A DNA stretch of 64,000 nucleotides from Chloroflexota bacterium (GTDB lineage: Bacteria; Chloroflexota; UBA6077; FW602-bin22). Below are positions 37,204 to 45,064 of the stretch, in pieces. The notes under the pieces were generated by a model that did no database searches, was not told where the DNA came from, and saw nothing but the letters and a program-made list of their open reading frames with translations. The translations under genes and the position numbers were made by a program. Position 1 is the stretch's first letter, and every line of letters begins with the position of its first letter. Where the stretch lies: assembly GCA_004297775.1 (NCBI GenBank), contig SCUE01000005.1, positions 57,530-121,529 of the forward strand. The letters run 5' to 3'.

Positions 37204-37986
37204 GTGCCAACAGTTGACTTCGAGGCATATCTCAGCTTCGACTACGATGGCGGGAAGCCGTTCAATGTCGCGACTCTCCTCCGCATGGAAGACGAGGCAT
37301 CCATCGATGTCGCCGTCGTCATGCCGGCAAACAATGGACCCGCACCGGAACGAATATTGAACGTCCAGCCGGATAACCAGAGGCTAGCCGAGGCAATCGC
37401 GGGTAACCCCCGTTGCGTCGGCTGCGCGACGATCAATCCGACGCTGGGCATTGAGAACGTGATCGCGCAGTACGCGATCATGGACAAGTACGGCTTCGGT
37501 GGGCCGAAGCTGATGGGTGTCTTGCACAAGTACGACATCGATGACCCGATCGTCGATACGGTGATGCAGCGCGCCCGCGAACGCAATCAGGTCGTGTCGA
37601 TTCACTCGGGACCGGATAACGTCCATCCGAATCGCATCGCCCGGGTCGCGGCTCGGTTTCCCGACGTGCCGATCATCGTCGATCACATGGGGTATCCCGA
37701 CAACACCGAGGACGCGATTCGCGCCGCCGAGATGCACGCCAATCTCTACCTCGGCACCACGATCCTTCGGTTCTTCAAGAATGACCCGAGCCAAGCCGTA
37801 CCGAAGGCGGTCGCGGATGCGGTGCGTCGCGTCGGTCCTGAGCGGGTCGTATGGGGCTCGAATCTTCCCGAGTATCCGCGGAGCGCACTCTGGTGCCGCC
37901 AGGCGATCGAGCGATTGAAGCTCGGCGCGGATGCGGAGCGACTGATCTTCGGCGAGAATCTGGCCCGCCTCTACCATCTCGGCTAA
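37204..37986 (+). CDS. Amidohydrolase-2 family TIM-barrel hydrolase/decarboxylase
   Basis: A 260-residue metal-dependent hydrolase of the Amidohydro_2 group, which also includes decarboxylases. The barrel elements are VVSIHSGPDNVHPNRIARVAARFPDVPIIVDHMGYP (in parts, about 127-162) with two His ligands, and RVVWGSNLPEYPRSALW (about 216-232) with the late acidic region where most members have GSD; here it is GSN. The usual N-terminal HxH (DxHxH) is replaced by a sequence without that motif, so metal use may be reduced. It is followed at 8 bases by an Ldh-type dehydrogenase, suggesting a small catabolic operon. Confidence 0.8.
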   Translation: MPTVDFEAYLSFDYDGGKPFNVATLLRMEDEASIDVAVVMPANNGPAPERILNVQPDNQRLAEAIAGNPRCVGCATINPTLGIENVIAQYAIMDKYGFGGPKLMGVLHKYDIDDPIVDTVMQRARERNQVVSIHSGPDNVHPNRIARVAARFPDVPIIVDHMGYPDNTEDAIRAAEMHANLYLGTTILRFFKNDPSQAVPKAVADAVRRVGPERVVWGSNLPEYPRSALWCRQAIERLKLGADAERLIFGENLARLYHLG

Positions 37987-37994
37987 CCACCGGC

Positions 37995-39077
37995 GTGCGC
38001 TGGGTTCTGGCCGATCATCGTCTTCTCTATGCCCTGACGATTGATCTCTTCGTCCATCACGGTATGGACCGCGCGGTCGCGGAGGCCATCGCCGACGTCC
38101 AGGTCGAAGCCGATCTACGCGGAATGTATTCTCACGGACTTCGGGCAATTCCGATGTATCTGGATCGCCTGCGGCTCGGCATCATCAACCCGAAACCGCG
38201 GCTCCGCATCGAATCGATGTCGCCTCTCAGCGCGATCGCACACGGAGATGATGGCCCGGGTCAGTACGTGGCGCGGAGCGCGATGGCGGAGTGCATCGAG
38301 CGCGCGGAGCGGATTGGGATGGCCATCGTGACGGCACGCCGGTCGAATCACCTCGGCGCGGTTGGCTACTACGCCAATATGGCCGTGGCCCGGGGGTTGA
38401 TCGGCTTCGCGACGACGAATGGCAACGTCATGCTTCCGCCCGCGGGTTCGCGCACGCCGGTCGTCGGCAACAATCCGATGGCGTGGGCGTTTCCGGCCGG
38501 TGACGAGCCGCCGCTCTGTTACGACGTGGCGACCAGCGTCGTCGCGGGCGGGAAGATCGACCTTGCCGCGGCCGAGGGCGACGATATCCCGCCTGGCTGG
38601 GGCGTCACGGCGACCGGATCGGCGACCCAGGATGCCGCCATCGCGGCGGCAAGCGGAATGGCCATTCCACTCGGCGCGCCAACTGCGTCGCATAAGGGCT
38701 TCGGACTGGCTCTGGTACTGGAGGCATTGGCGGGTGTCCTGTCAGGCTCGAAATTCGGCCGCCAGCACGCGGTCGAGGTCGAGTCCGGTGAACGGCCGTG
38801 GGATGAGGGGCACCTCTTCGTAGCGATCGATCCGGGCGTCCTGATGCCGCGCGACGAGTATTCTGCACGGATGGTGGCATTCCTCCACGACGTTCGTTCG
38901 GCCGGCGTGAACGGCACGGCGCGTCTGCCCGGCGCAGAGGCGCACGCCCGCCGCGAGAAGGCGCTACGCGACGGACTCTGGCTGCCATCGTCGATCTATC
39001 GGCGACTCGGCGAAACGGCCGTCGCGGCCGGGTTTCCGGCTTTGGCGCCGTTGCCGCTACGCGATCAGATCGCGTAG
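37995..39077 (+). CDS. Ldh-family (malate/L-lactate/ureidoglycolate type) NAD(P) dehydrogenase
   Basis: A 360-residue dehydrogenase of the COG2055 family, structurally unrelated to classical lactate dehydrogenases. Family segments are VEADLRGMYSHGLRAIPMYLDRLRLG (parts, about 35-60, with the catalytic-region SHG), RRSNHLGAVGYYANMA (about 116-131, catalytic His), GFATTNGNVMLPPAGSR and VVGNNPMAWAFPAG (about 137-172), and HKGFGLALVLEALAGVLSG (about 233-251). It oxidises a 2-hydroxy acid or alcohol with NAD(P). It is second in the operon with the amidohydrolase. Its last 21 bases overlap the convergent CpXC gene. Confidence 0.87.
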   Translation: MRWVLADHRLLYALTIDLFVHHGMDRAVAEAIADVQVEADLRGMYSHGLRAIPMYLDRLRLGIINPKPRLRIESMSPLSAIAHGDDGPGQYVARSAMAECIERAERIGMAIVTARRSNHLGAVGYYANMAVARGLIGFATTNGNVMLPPAGSRTPVVGNNPMAWAFPAGDEPPLCYDVATSVVAGGKIDLAAAEGDDIPPGWGVTATGSATQDAAIAAASGMAIPLGAPTASHKGFGLALVLEALAGVLSGSKFGRQHAVEVESGERPWDEGHLFVAIDPGVLMPRDEYSARMVAFLHDVRSAGVNGTARLPGAEAHARREKALRDGLWLPSSIYRRLGETAVAAGFPALAPLPLRDQIA

Positions 39078-39419
39078 TTCGTCGAGGCCGAAAATCAGTT
39101 CGGGTCCGCTTCGATCGGTTGGCAATACGGTATTGACGATCACCGCGGCGCGGCGAATCTTCGCCAGGATCTCCTCGCGGGCGTGCCGATTGCGGTCGGG
39201 GTAGACCCAGACGCGCAGCGACGTCTCGGTGTCGTGGTACAGGAACGGCACGTCGGCATAGGACTCATTTGCGCAGACCGGGCAAATCGTGAGATTGAAC
39301 TGCCCGGAAACGATCGCCTGGCGCAGTTCCGGCGCGCGAGTCACGTTCGCCGAACGGTAGACACTGGTCTCGAACTGATGACCGAAACCACAAACGACGC
39401 GGGTGCTTTCACGGCGCAC
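39057..39419 (-). CDS. CpXC-like domain protein
   Basis: A 120-residue protein. FNLTICPVCANESYADVPFLYHDTE (parts, about 41-65) matches the conserved core of the CpXC family, where a second Cys pair follows a beta-hairpin. The usual first CPxC pair is degraded to VVCGFGHQF, leaving a single Cys. The protein may bind zinc only weakly. Role unknown. The GTG start has TAGGCT 6 bases upstream, a leaderless arrangement. The 3' end overlaps the Ldh-family gene. Confidence 0.68.
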   Translation of the reverse strand: MRRESTRVVCGFGHQFETSVYRSANVTRAPELRQAIVSGQFNLTICPVCANESYADVPFLYHDTETSLRVWVYPDRNRHAREEILAKIRRAAVIVNTVLPTDRSGPELIFGLDELRDLIA

Positions 39420-39425
39420 TACGGA

Positions 39426-39431
39426 AGCCTA
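39426..39431 (-). promoter_or_regulatory. -10-like box, leaderless start of CpXC gene
   Basis: TAGGCT on the minus strand ends 6 bases before GTG 39419. Confidence 0.4.
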
Positions 39432-39457
39432 CTACGAGGACCTTCGGCGAGGTTCCC

Positions 39458-40495
39458 TTACCAGACGCGGCGCGCGCCGGCGTAATGGCCGCCCCAGTAG
39501 CCGCTGAAAACTGATGAGATGACGACGCCGGTGTCCCAGTTCTCGGCGTGGACGAACCGTCCGCCGCCGATGTAGATCCCGTCGTGCGAGTAGCCCGGCC
39601 CGTAGGTGTTGGCGAACACGACGATATCGCCGGGCAACAGATCCTGACTCCTGACGCTATAGCCGGCTCCAGCTTGATCGTCCGCGGTGCGGCCCGGGTT
39701 GATGCCGAATTCTGCCATCACGTACTTGATCAGTCCCGAGCAATCGAATCCTGTTGACGGATTCGAACCACCCCAGGCATAGGCCATTCCGACGAACTGG
39801 ACCACCCGGTTGGCGATGGCTTGCCCGGTGTTTGCCGCGGAGGGAGACGGGACCGGCGCCGAGACGCCAACACGAGGCGCTGACCGAGTGACGGCGGTTC
39901 GCATCGCCGGACCGAGAAACTCCCCGGCCACCCACCCGACAGAGCCGTCGAACTCGACCTTGTACCAGACTCCCTCGTCGTTGTCGGCCGGGCCGTCAAT
40001 GACGTAGACGAACCGGGCGCTCCTGACTAATTCCATGATCGGCGCGCCGGTCGATGGTTTGATACGCAGGTTCAGACCGTCGTCGGTGATGACGGCTGCC
40101 TCCGAACCGACGTGGACGCCCGCCGGCGCGCCAGACGGGGGGCGCCGATCGGCTTCGGAGGAGGCTCGATCTCCGCGTGTGCTCGTTCGGGCGCGGGCCG
40201 TTTCAAGAAGATCGCCGCGTATCCAGCCGTAGTCGCCGTCGAATTCGACCTCATACCAGGCCGTGTCGTCGATCCAACGCGGTCCAGCGAGGACATAGAC
40301 GTACTTCGCCGGTCCGATCAGCGCGACGACGCGCGCATCGACGGCTGGCTCGGCGCGCAGATTGACGCTTTCGTCGCTAGCGATCTCGGCTTCGGCGCCG
40401 ATGGTAAGGTGCGATGCCCCGGCCGTGGCAACGGCACCAAACCAGATCATCGTCGCCGCGAGTACGGCAAGGATGATCTGTAATGATTTTGTCAC
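39458..40495 (-). CDS. Secreted SH3b-NlpC/P60 cell-wall hydrolase
   Basis: A 345-residue exported peptidoglycan endopeptidase. The signal peptide is SLQIILAVLAATMIWFGAVA (about 4-23). Two bacterial SH3 domains (about 30-105 and 125-200) each carry the WYEVEFDGDYGWIRGDLL or WYKVEFDGSVGWVAGEFL pattern. A linker leads to the NlpC/P60 domain (about 225-345) with the catalytic Cys in GFDCSGLIKYV, and the catalytic His in YGPGYSHDGIYIG. It cuts stem peptides during wall growth or turnover. GTG start with TAGCCT 6 bases upstream. Confidence 0.9.
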   Translation of the reverse strand: MTKSLQIILAVLAATMIWFGAVATAGASHLTIGAEAEIASDESVNLRAEPAVDARVVALIGPAKYVYVLAGPRWIDDTAWYEVEFDGDYGWIRGDLLETARARTSTRGDRASSEADRRPPSGAPAGVHVGSEAAVITDDGLNLRIKPSTGAPIMELVRSARFVYVIDGPADNDEGVWYKVEFDGSVGWVAGEFLGPAMRTAVTRSAPRVGVSAPVPSPSAANTGQAIANRVVQFVGMAYAWGGSNPSTGFDCSGLIKYVMAEFGINPGRTADDQAGAGYSVRSQDLLPGDIVVFANTYGPGYSHDGIYIGGGRFVHAENWDTGVVISSVFSGYWGGHYAGARRVW

Positions 40496-40501
40496 GTGGG
40501 C

Positions 40502-40507
40502 AGGCTA
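40502..40507 (-). promoter_or_regulatory. -10-like box, leaderless start of NlpC/P60 gene
   Basis: TAGCCT on the minus strand ends 6 bases before GTG 40495. Confidence 0.45.
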
Positions 40508-40555
40508 ACAGCCGAGCTAGCGAGCGTCAAGCGACGGATGGGCCTTCCGAGATTG

Positions 40556-41422
40556 CTACGCCGCCGCCTTGAAGAGTGGTTCGGTCGCGGCCGCCAGGGC
40601 GCGAAGCTCGTTTTCCTCGCTGGCGGAGAGCGGCGTCGGCTCAGACGCGACGTCGAGCGCCAGCGCAAACAGCTCGGCGTGCCCGGGCGGTATCGCCGCG
40701 GCGACACCGAGGCCAAGTGTGAATCGGAGCGCGAGCGACGCCTGTCGGCGATCGGTCAGCGGCTCGTACCAGCACTTCGACCATCCGCGGGACTCCTTGG
40801 TCGTGCCGGACGGCCAGGCTGTCCGCGCCATGCCCTTCAATGCCAACATTCCGGCGCCCCGCTTCCGCGCCGCCTCGACGATCTGTGGCCCGAAGTTTCC
40901 CGTCAGATAGGTGCTGAAATTGAATGGGCAGAGGATCGAATCAAACGGGAATCGCTCGAAGAGCGCGACGGCGGCAGCGGCCGAATGGGCGCTGAAGCCG
41001 AGGAAGCGAGTTTGCCCCTTCTCACGCGCACCCAGGAGGACTTCCATCGCTCCGCCCGGCGCGAAGACCCGGTCGACGTCCTCCATCGTCGTCATGGCGT
41101 GCATCTGGTAGAGGTCGAAATGGTCGGTGCGCAATCTTCGAAGCGACTGTTCGAGTTCGGCCTGAGCGCCGACCGCGTCGCGCTTGGCAGTCTTGCAGGC
41201 GAGGAAAACTCCCGCGCGGTGCGGTTCGAGGGCCAGACCAAGCTTGGTCTCGGCCTCACCGTTGAAGTAGCTGGGTGCGACATCGAAATACGTGACGCCG
41301 CGTGCGACGGCGTCGGCGACGTGCTGGTTCGCCTCGGCTTGCTCGACCTCGCAGCAGAGAATGCCGCCGTAGCCGATGACGGACAGTTTCGCGCCGGTGG
41401 CGCCAAGAACTCGGTATTGCAT
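40556..41422 (-). CDS. Aldo/keto reductase family oxidoreductase
   Basis: A 288-residue NADPH-dependent reductase. The start MQYRVLGATGAKLSVIGYGG and the segment GVTYFDVAPSYFNGEAETKLGLAL (parts, about 42-65) show the catalytic Asp and Tyr; Lys is in ACKTAKRD (about 75) and His in YQMHAMTT (about 106). The remaining barrel is present but the NADPH-binding end is shorter than usual. ATG 41420-41422 is set by a perfect AGGAGG five bases upstream. It is divergent from the first sugar ABC transporter operon and may act on its substrate, but this is only positional. Confidence 0.87.
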   Translation of the reverse strand: MQYRVLGATGAKLSVIGYGGILCCEVEQAEANQHVADAVARGVTYFDVAPSYFNGEAETKLGLALEPHRAGVFLACKTAKRDAVGAQAELEQSLRRLRTDHFDLYQMHAMTTMEDVDRVFAPGGAMEVLLGAREKGQTRFLGFSAHSAAAAVALFERFPFDSILCPFNFSTYLTGNFGPQIVEAARKRGAGMLALKGMARTAWPSGTTKESRGWSKCWYEPLTDRRQASLALRFTLGLGVAAAIPPGHAELFALALDVASEPTPLSASEENELRALAAATEPLFKAAA

Positions 41423-41610
41423 GTCGACCTCCTGGTGGATCCGATTGTGACCGCAAGTATCGGCTACCGGAGCGTGATACGCGGCGAGGCCGACATTGGG
41501 GCACGCCAGACATCGCGCCGCGCGCGGGTGAGGTTCTGGCCGGCTGGTTGCCACCGAGTATCTTCCGTGTCATGATGCGGCCATCGGATCAACAGGTGAA
41601 AGGAACGGGA

Positions 41611-43131
41611 ATGAGCACTGCTCGCGTGACACGGCGTCGCGTTGTTTTCGGACTCGCCGGGGCGAGCCTACTGCCGGTTCTGGCCGCGTGTGGCGCGGCC
41701 GCCACGCCGACGCCGGCGCCAAAGCCAGCCGAGGCGCCAAAGCCGGCCGCGGCCGCCAAGCCAGCCGAGGCTCCGAAGCCAGCGCCGACGAAGCCCGCCG
41801 AAGCCGCCAAACCAGCCGAAGCCGCCAAGCCAGCCGAGGCTCCGAAGCCAGCGCCGACGAAGCCAGCCGAGGCGCCAAAGCCCGCGGCCGCGGCGCCGAC
41901 TGCGCTACCCGACACGAAGGGCGGAAAGTTCAACGTCTGGTACTCGGCGAACTGGAACAAGGTCACCGATGAAGCGATCGGCAACGTCTTCGTGGAATGG
42001 GGCAAGAGCAAGGGCGTCGACGTCGAGTGGCAATCGGTTCCGGGCGCGCCGGCGTTCCTTGCCAAGATTTCCGCGACGGTGGCGGCTGGGCAGCCGCCCG
42101 AGATCTGTAACGCGTACCGCGACTTCTTCTACGACCAGGGCGAGATGGGCGCGCTGGACGATCTCGTCAATAAGTACAAGGGGCAGGCCGGCGGCATGTT
42201 CCAACTGGCCGTCGACTCGAACAAGGCGCCGGACGGCAAGATGTTCGGCGTGCCATACGCGGTCGATTGCTGGCCGGTCCATTGGCGCGAGGATGTGATC
42301 AAGCCGGCGCTCGGCGGCCGCTACTTCAAGAACTGGGAAGAGGTCCTCGAAGTCGGACCGAAGATTCAGCAGCCGCCCCGCAACTTCCTGATTGCGTTCG
42401 CGCTCGGCCATGAAGGCGACCACGTCAACAACATCGTCAACGTTCTCTGGGACTATGGCGGACGGCTCAACAACGAGGGCGGCGTGCCCGACATCGCCAA
42501 CAAGGACAACGTCGCCGGTATCGACCTGATCGTCAAGCTGTGGAAGGCGAAGCTGATTCCGACCGAGAGCTTCGCGCAGACGGTTACGTCCTGGAACAAC
42601 GAGACGTACCAGAAGGCGCGCGGCCTCATGGCGATCAACCCGGCCACGATCATGGGCTGGTTGCTCGTCAACGATAAGGAACTCGGCGAGAAGACCGGCC
42701 TCGCGCCGACGCCGGGCGGCCCGAAGGGCGCGTTCTCCGAGGGCGCCGGCATCGGGTTCAACTACTTCAAGAAGGCGAAGATGGCCGACCGAGCGCTCGA
42801 CGCGCTCGAGTATTTCCTGAACCCGGTGCAGCTCGGCAAGGTCTCGAAGTCGGTCGAGGGGCGCTTCGTTCCCGTATATCGTGACCACGCCAAAGGCGAC
42901 TTCTGGGAGAAGTCGAAGTTCGCCGAGATGAAGCGTATCGCCGAGGTCGGCCGCATTCGCAACTGGCCGGCGCCAGCGCAACCGTGGCTGGCCGACGTGA
43001 CCGACGCGAAGTACACGCTGTCGGACATGTTCAACAAGATCATCAACGAGAACATGAAGATCGAGGATGCTCAGACCTGGGCCCAGAAGGAAATGATGAC
43101 CTCCTACGAGAAGGCGAAGAAGAAGGCGTAG
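41611..43131 (+). CDS. Carbohydrate ABC transporter substrate-binding lipoprotein
   Basis: A 506-residue solute-binding protein. A Tat-like signal TRRRVVFGLAGASLLPVLAAC (in parts: twin arginine at about 7-9, lipobox LAAC at about 25-28) anchors it outside the membrane. Residues about 29-100 are a Lys-Pro-Ala-Glu spacer built from internal repeats. The family-1 sugar-binding fold follows, starting at GGKFNVWYSANWNK. ATG 41611 has AGGAA/ACGGGA upstream. It is followed by a hairpin and two permease genes. No ATPase gene is adjacent, so a shared MsmK-like ATPase elsewhere is implied. Substrate unknown. Confidence 0.88.
   Translation: MSTARVTRRRVVFGLAGASLLPVLAACGAAATPTPAPKPAEAPKPAAAAKPAEAPKPAPTKPAEAAKPAEAAKPAEAPKPAPTKPAEAPKPAAAAPTALPDTKGGKFNVWYSANWNKVTDEAIGNVFVEWGKSKGVDVEWQSVPGAPAFLAKISATVAAGQPPEICNAYRDFFYDQGEMGALDDLVNKYKGQAGGMFQLAVDSNKAPDGKMFGVPYAVDCWPVHWREDVIKPALGGRYFKNWEEVLEVGPKIQQPPRNFLIAFALGHEGDHVNNIVNVLWDYGGRLNNEGGVPDIANKDNVAGIDLIVKLWKAKLIPTESFAQTVTSWNNETYQKARGLMAINPATIMGWLLVNDKELGEKTGLAPTPGGPKGAFSEGAGIGFNYFKKAKMADRALDALEYFLNPVQLGKVSKSVEGRFVPVYRDHAKGDFWEKSKFAEMKRIAEVGRIRNWPAPAQPWLADVTDAKYTLSDMFNKIINENMKIEDAQTWAQKEMMTSYEKAKKKA
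41752..41864. repeat. 44-base exact direct repeat in the linker region
   Basis: The 44 bases at 41752-41795 recur unchanged at 41821-41864, 69 bases apart, beginning GCCGCCAAGCC and ending GACGAAGCC. They code for the Pro/Ala/Lys/Glu spacer of the binding protein and indicate slippage or duplication. Confidence 0.85.
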
Positions 43132-43144
43132 TCGGGCTGAGGTG

Positions 43145-43177
43145 GTAGTGGGCGGCCTCTCGGAGGCCGCCCACTAC
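43145..43177 (+). promoter_or_regulatory. 15-bp perfect hairpin between binding-protein and permease genes
   Basis: Arms 43145-43159 (GTAGTGGGCGGCCTC) and 43163-43177 (its exact reverse complement) with a TCG loop. No T-tract follows, and GGAGGTGAT (43178-43186), the next gene's ribosome binding site, abuts it. It resembles the malE-malF type of element that protects the upstream message and lowers downstream expression. Confidence 0.75.
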
Positions 43178-43191
43178 GGAGGTGATGATTG

Positions 43192-44124
43192 GTGCAGCGT
43201 CCAGCCGCGCGCTCGGTCGCGATCAACGCGGGCGGCCGTTCCGGCCTTCGCGCGAGCTTGGGTCCCGATTTCTTCCTTGGCTGGGCGATGGCGCTCCCGG
43301 TCGTGCTCATCGTGCTGGCGTTGTTGGCGTATCCGTTCGTCGATGCGATCCTGCTCAGCTTCCAGGAACGGTTCATTGGCAAGCAGGGCACCTGGATCGG
43401 CTTCGCGAACTACGTCGACTTCTTTACGAATCCAAACAACTACTTCCTGAAGGCGGCGCTCGTCACCGTCCTCTACACCGGTCTCGCGATCGCGGGGAAG
43501 TTCGTCGTCGGGACCGCGATGGCGTGCGTCCTCAATCAGGACATTCCGGCGCGAAACCTCTTCCGCGGCATGATGTTCCTGCCGTGGGCCGTCCCGGCGG
43601 TCGTCTCGGCATACGTTTGGCGGTTCATGTTCGACACGACTGGGCCGATCAACGGTCTCATTGCTGAGTTTCACCTGGCCGACGATTACATCTACTTTTT
43701 CAACGACGCGAAGCTTGCCCTACCGGCGCTGATCCTTGTGACCGTCTGGTCCGGGACGCCGTTCTGGACCATGAACATCCTGGCGGGAATGCAGTCGATT
43801 TCGGCCGAACTCTATGAGGCCGCCGAGATCGACGGCGCGGGAACGTTCCAGCGGTTCCTCTTCGTGACCCTGCCAAGCCTCCAATCGGTCTTGGTCGTGA
43901 CGGCGTTGTTGTCCACGATCTGGACGTCGGCCAATCTTACCCAAGTATTCATTCTGACGGGTGGAGGGCCGAACTACGCGACGACGACGCTGCCGTTGCT
44001 CGCCTATCAGACTGCGATTCCGGGCCGTCAGCTCGGGGCCGGATCAGCGATCTCGATGATGATGATGCCGGCATACATCATCCTGGTCTACTTTCTCACC
44101 AAGCGCATGCTGCGCCAGGAGTGA
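43192..44124 (+). CDS. Sugar ABC transporter permease (MalF-like)
   Basis: A 310-residue inner-membrane permease with six to seven helices. The cytoplasmic EAA loop is present as YEAAEIDGAGTFQRFLFVTLPSL (parts, about 214-236), which contacts the ATPase. GSAISMMMMPAYIILVYFL is the last helix. The GTG is 9 bases after GGAGG; an overlapping TTG at 43189 is an alternative. It works with the binding protein before it and the permease after it. Confidence 0.9.
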   Translation: MQRPAARSVAINAGGRSGLRASLGPDFFLGWAMALPVVLIVLALLAYPFVDAILLSFQERFIGKQGTWIGFANYVDFFTNPNNYFLKAALVTVLYTGLAIAGKFVVGTAMACVLNQDIPARNLFRGMMFLPWAVPAVVSAYVWRFMFDTTGPINGLIAEFHLADDYIYFFNDAKLALPALILVTVWSGTPFWTMNILAGMQSISAELYEAAEIDGAGTFQRFLFVTLPSLQSVLVVTALLSTIWTSANLTQVFILTGGGPNYATTTLPLLAYQTAIPGRQLGAGSAISMMMMPAYIILVYFLTKRMLRQE

Positions 44125-44129
44125 TGTAG

Positions 44130-45002
44130 GTGACTGACGCCACTCAGGAGGCTCGCGCGCTATCGCGCCGCGGACGCCGCGCGATTGGCCGAGGCTGGGT
44201 CATCGCGACGTACGTCGCGTTGGCGTTCTTCGTCCTATGGACGGTCGTGCCGTTCGTGTGGATGTTTCTCGCCTCGATCAAGACGAACAAGGAGATCTAC
44301 CAGGAGTTCACGATTCTCCCGAAGCAGGTTTACTTCGGTCACTACCAGGAGCTTCTCGGCGGGAAGTTCGGGGTGTGGCTGCGGAACAGCACCATCGTGT
44401 CTCTGACCGTGACGTCGTTGTCGATCGTACTCGGATCGTTCGCCGCCTACGCCGTGACGCGTCTGCAATTCGCCGGGCGCGGCGTCATGGCGCGCGGGTT
44501 GATCTTCACCTACCTCGTGCCCGGGTCGCTCTTGTTCATTCCGCTCTTTCAGCTTGTTGCCACCGTCGATCTGGTCGATACCCTGAGTGCCCTCGTCCTC
44601 GTGTACCCGAGCTTCACGCTCCCGTTCTGCACCTGGATGCTGGTCAGCTACTTCCGCAGCATTCCGGCCGAACTGGAGGAAGCGGCTCTGATCGATGGAT
44701 GTGGTCGCCTCGGCGTCCTCTTCCGCATCACGATTCCGCTTTCGGCGCCGGCGATCGCGGTCGTGGCACTGTTCTCGTTTACGCAATCGTGGAACGAGTT
44801 CCTCTATGCCCTCGTGTTCACGAGCTCGATCGCGACGCGGACCGTGACGGTGGGTCTCACACAGATGCTGGGTGAGGACGTGTTCTACTGGGGTCAGATG
44901 ATGGGCGGCGCGATCATCGCGGCGCTGCCGCCAGTGATCTTGTACACCTTCGCGCAGCGTCTCGTCATACGCGGACTTGTCGGTGGAGCTGTCAAGGGAT
45001 AG
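44130..45002 (+). CDS. Sugar ABC transporter permease (MalG-like)
   Basis: A 290-residue partner permease with six helices. The EAA loop is LEEAALIDGCGRLGVLFRITIPLS (parts, about 184-207). The start GTG 44130 lies 5 bases after the previous stop. With the MalF-like protein it forms the transmembrane channel. A hairpin follows the stop. Confidence 0.9.
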   Translation: MTDATQEARALSRRGRRAIGRGWVIATYVALAFFVLWTVVPFVWMFLASIKTNKEIYQEFTILPKQVYFGHYQELLGGKFGVWLRNSTIVSLTVTSLSIVLGSFAAYAVTRLQFAGRGVMARGLIFTYLVPGSLLFIPLFQLVATVDLVDTLSALVLVYPSFTLPFCTWMLVSYFRSIPAELEEAALIDGCGRLGVLFRITIPLSAPAIAVVALFSFTQSWNEFLYALVFTSSIATRTVTVGLTQMLGEDVFYWGQMMGGAIIAALPPVILYTFAQRLVIRGLVGGAVKG

Positions 45003-45023
45003 GCGCCGGTCCGGCTTCGGCGC
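45003..45023 (+). terminator. GC-rich hairpin after the first ABC operon
   Basis: GCGCCG (45003-45008) pairs with CGGCGC (45018-45023) around a 9-base loop, starting right at the permease stop. T-content after it is low (TATTCTT 8 bases on, which is also the next -10 box), so termination may be partial. Confidence 0.4.
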
Positions 45024-45030
45024 GAGCGGC

Positions 45031-45060
45031 TATTCTTCCAGGCAGTCCACTCTCCGGAGG
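45031..45060 (+). promoter_or_regulatory. -10 box and Shine-Dalgarno of D-2-hydroxyacid dehydrogenase gene
   Basis: TATTCT at 45031-45036 and GGAGG at 45056-45060, four bases before GTG 45065. Confidence 0.45.
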
Positions 45061-45064
45061 CACC

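Noticed and set aside
41752..41864. Tandem repeat as a CRISPR or regulatory array
   Set aside because: It lies in frame within the binding-protein linker and codes for a Pro/Ala/Lys/Glu spacer.
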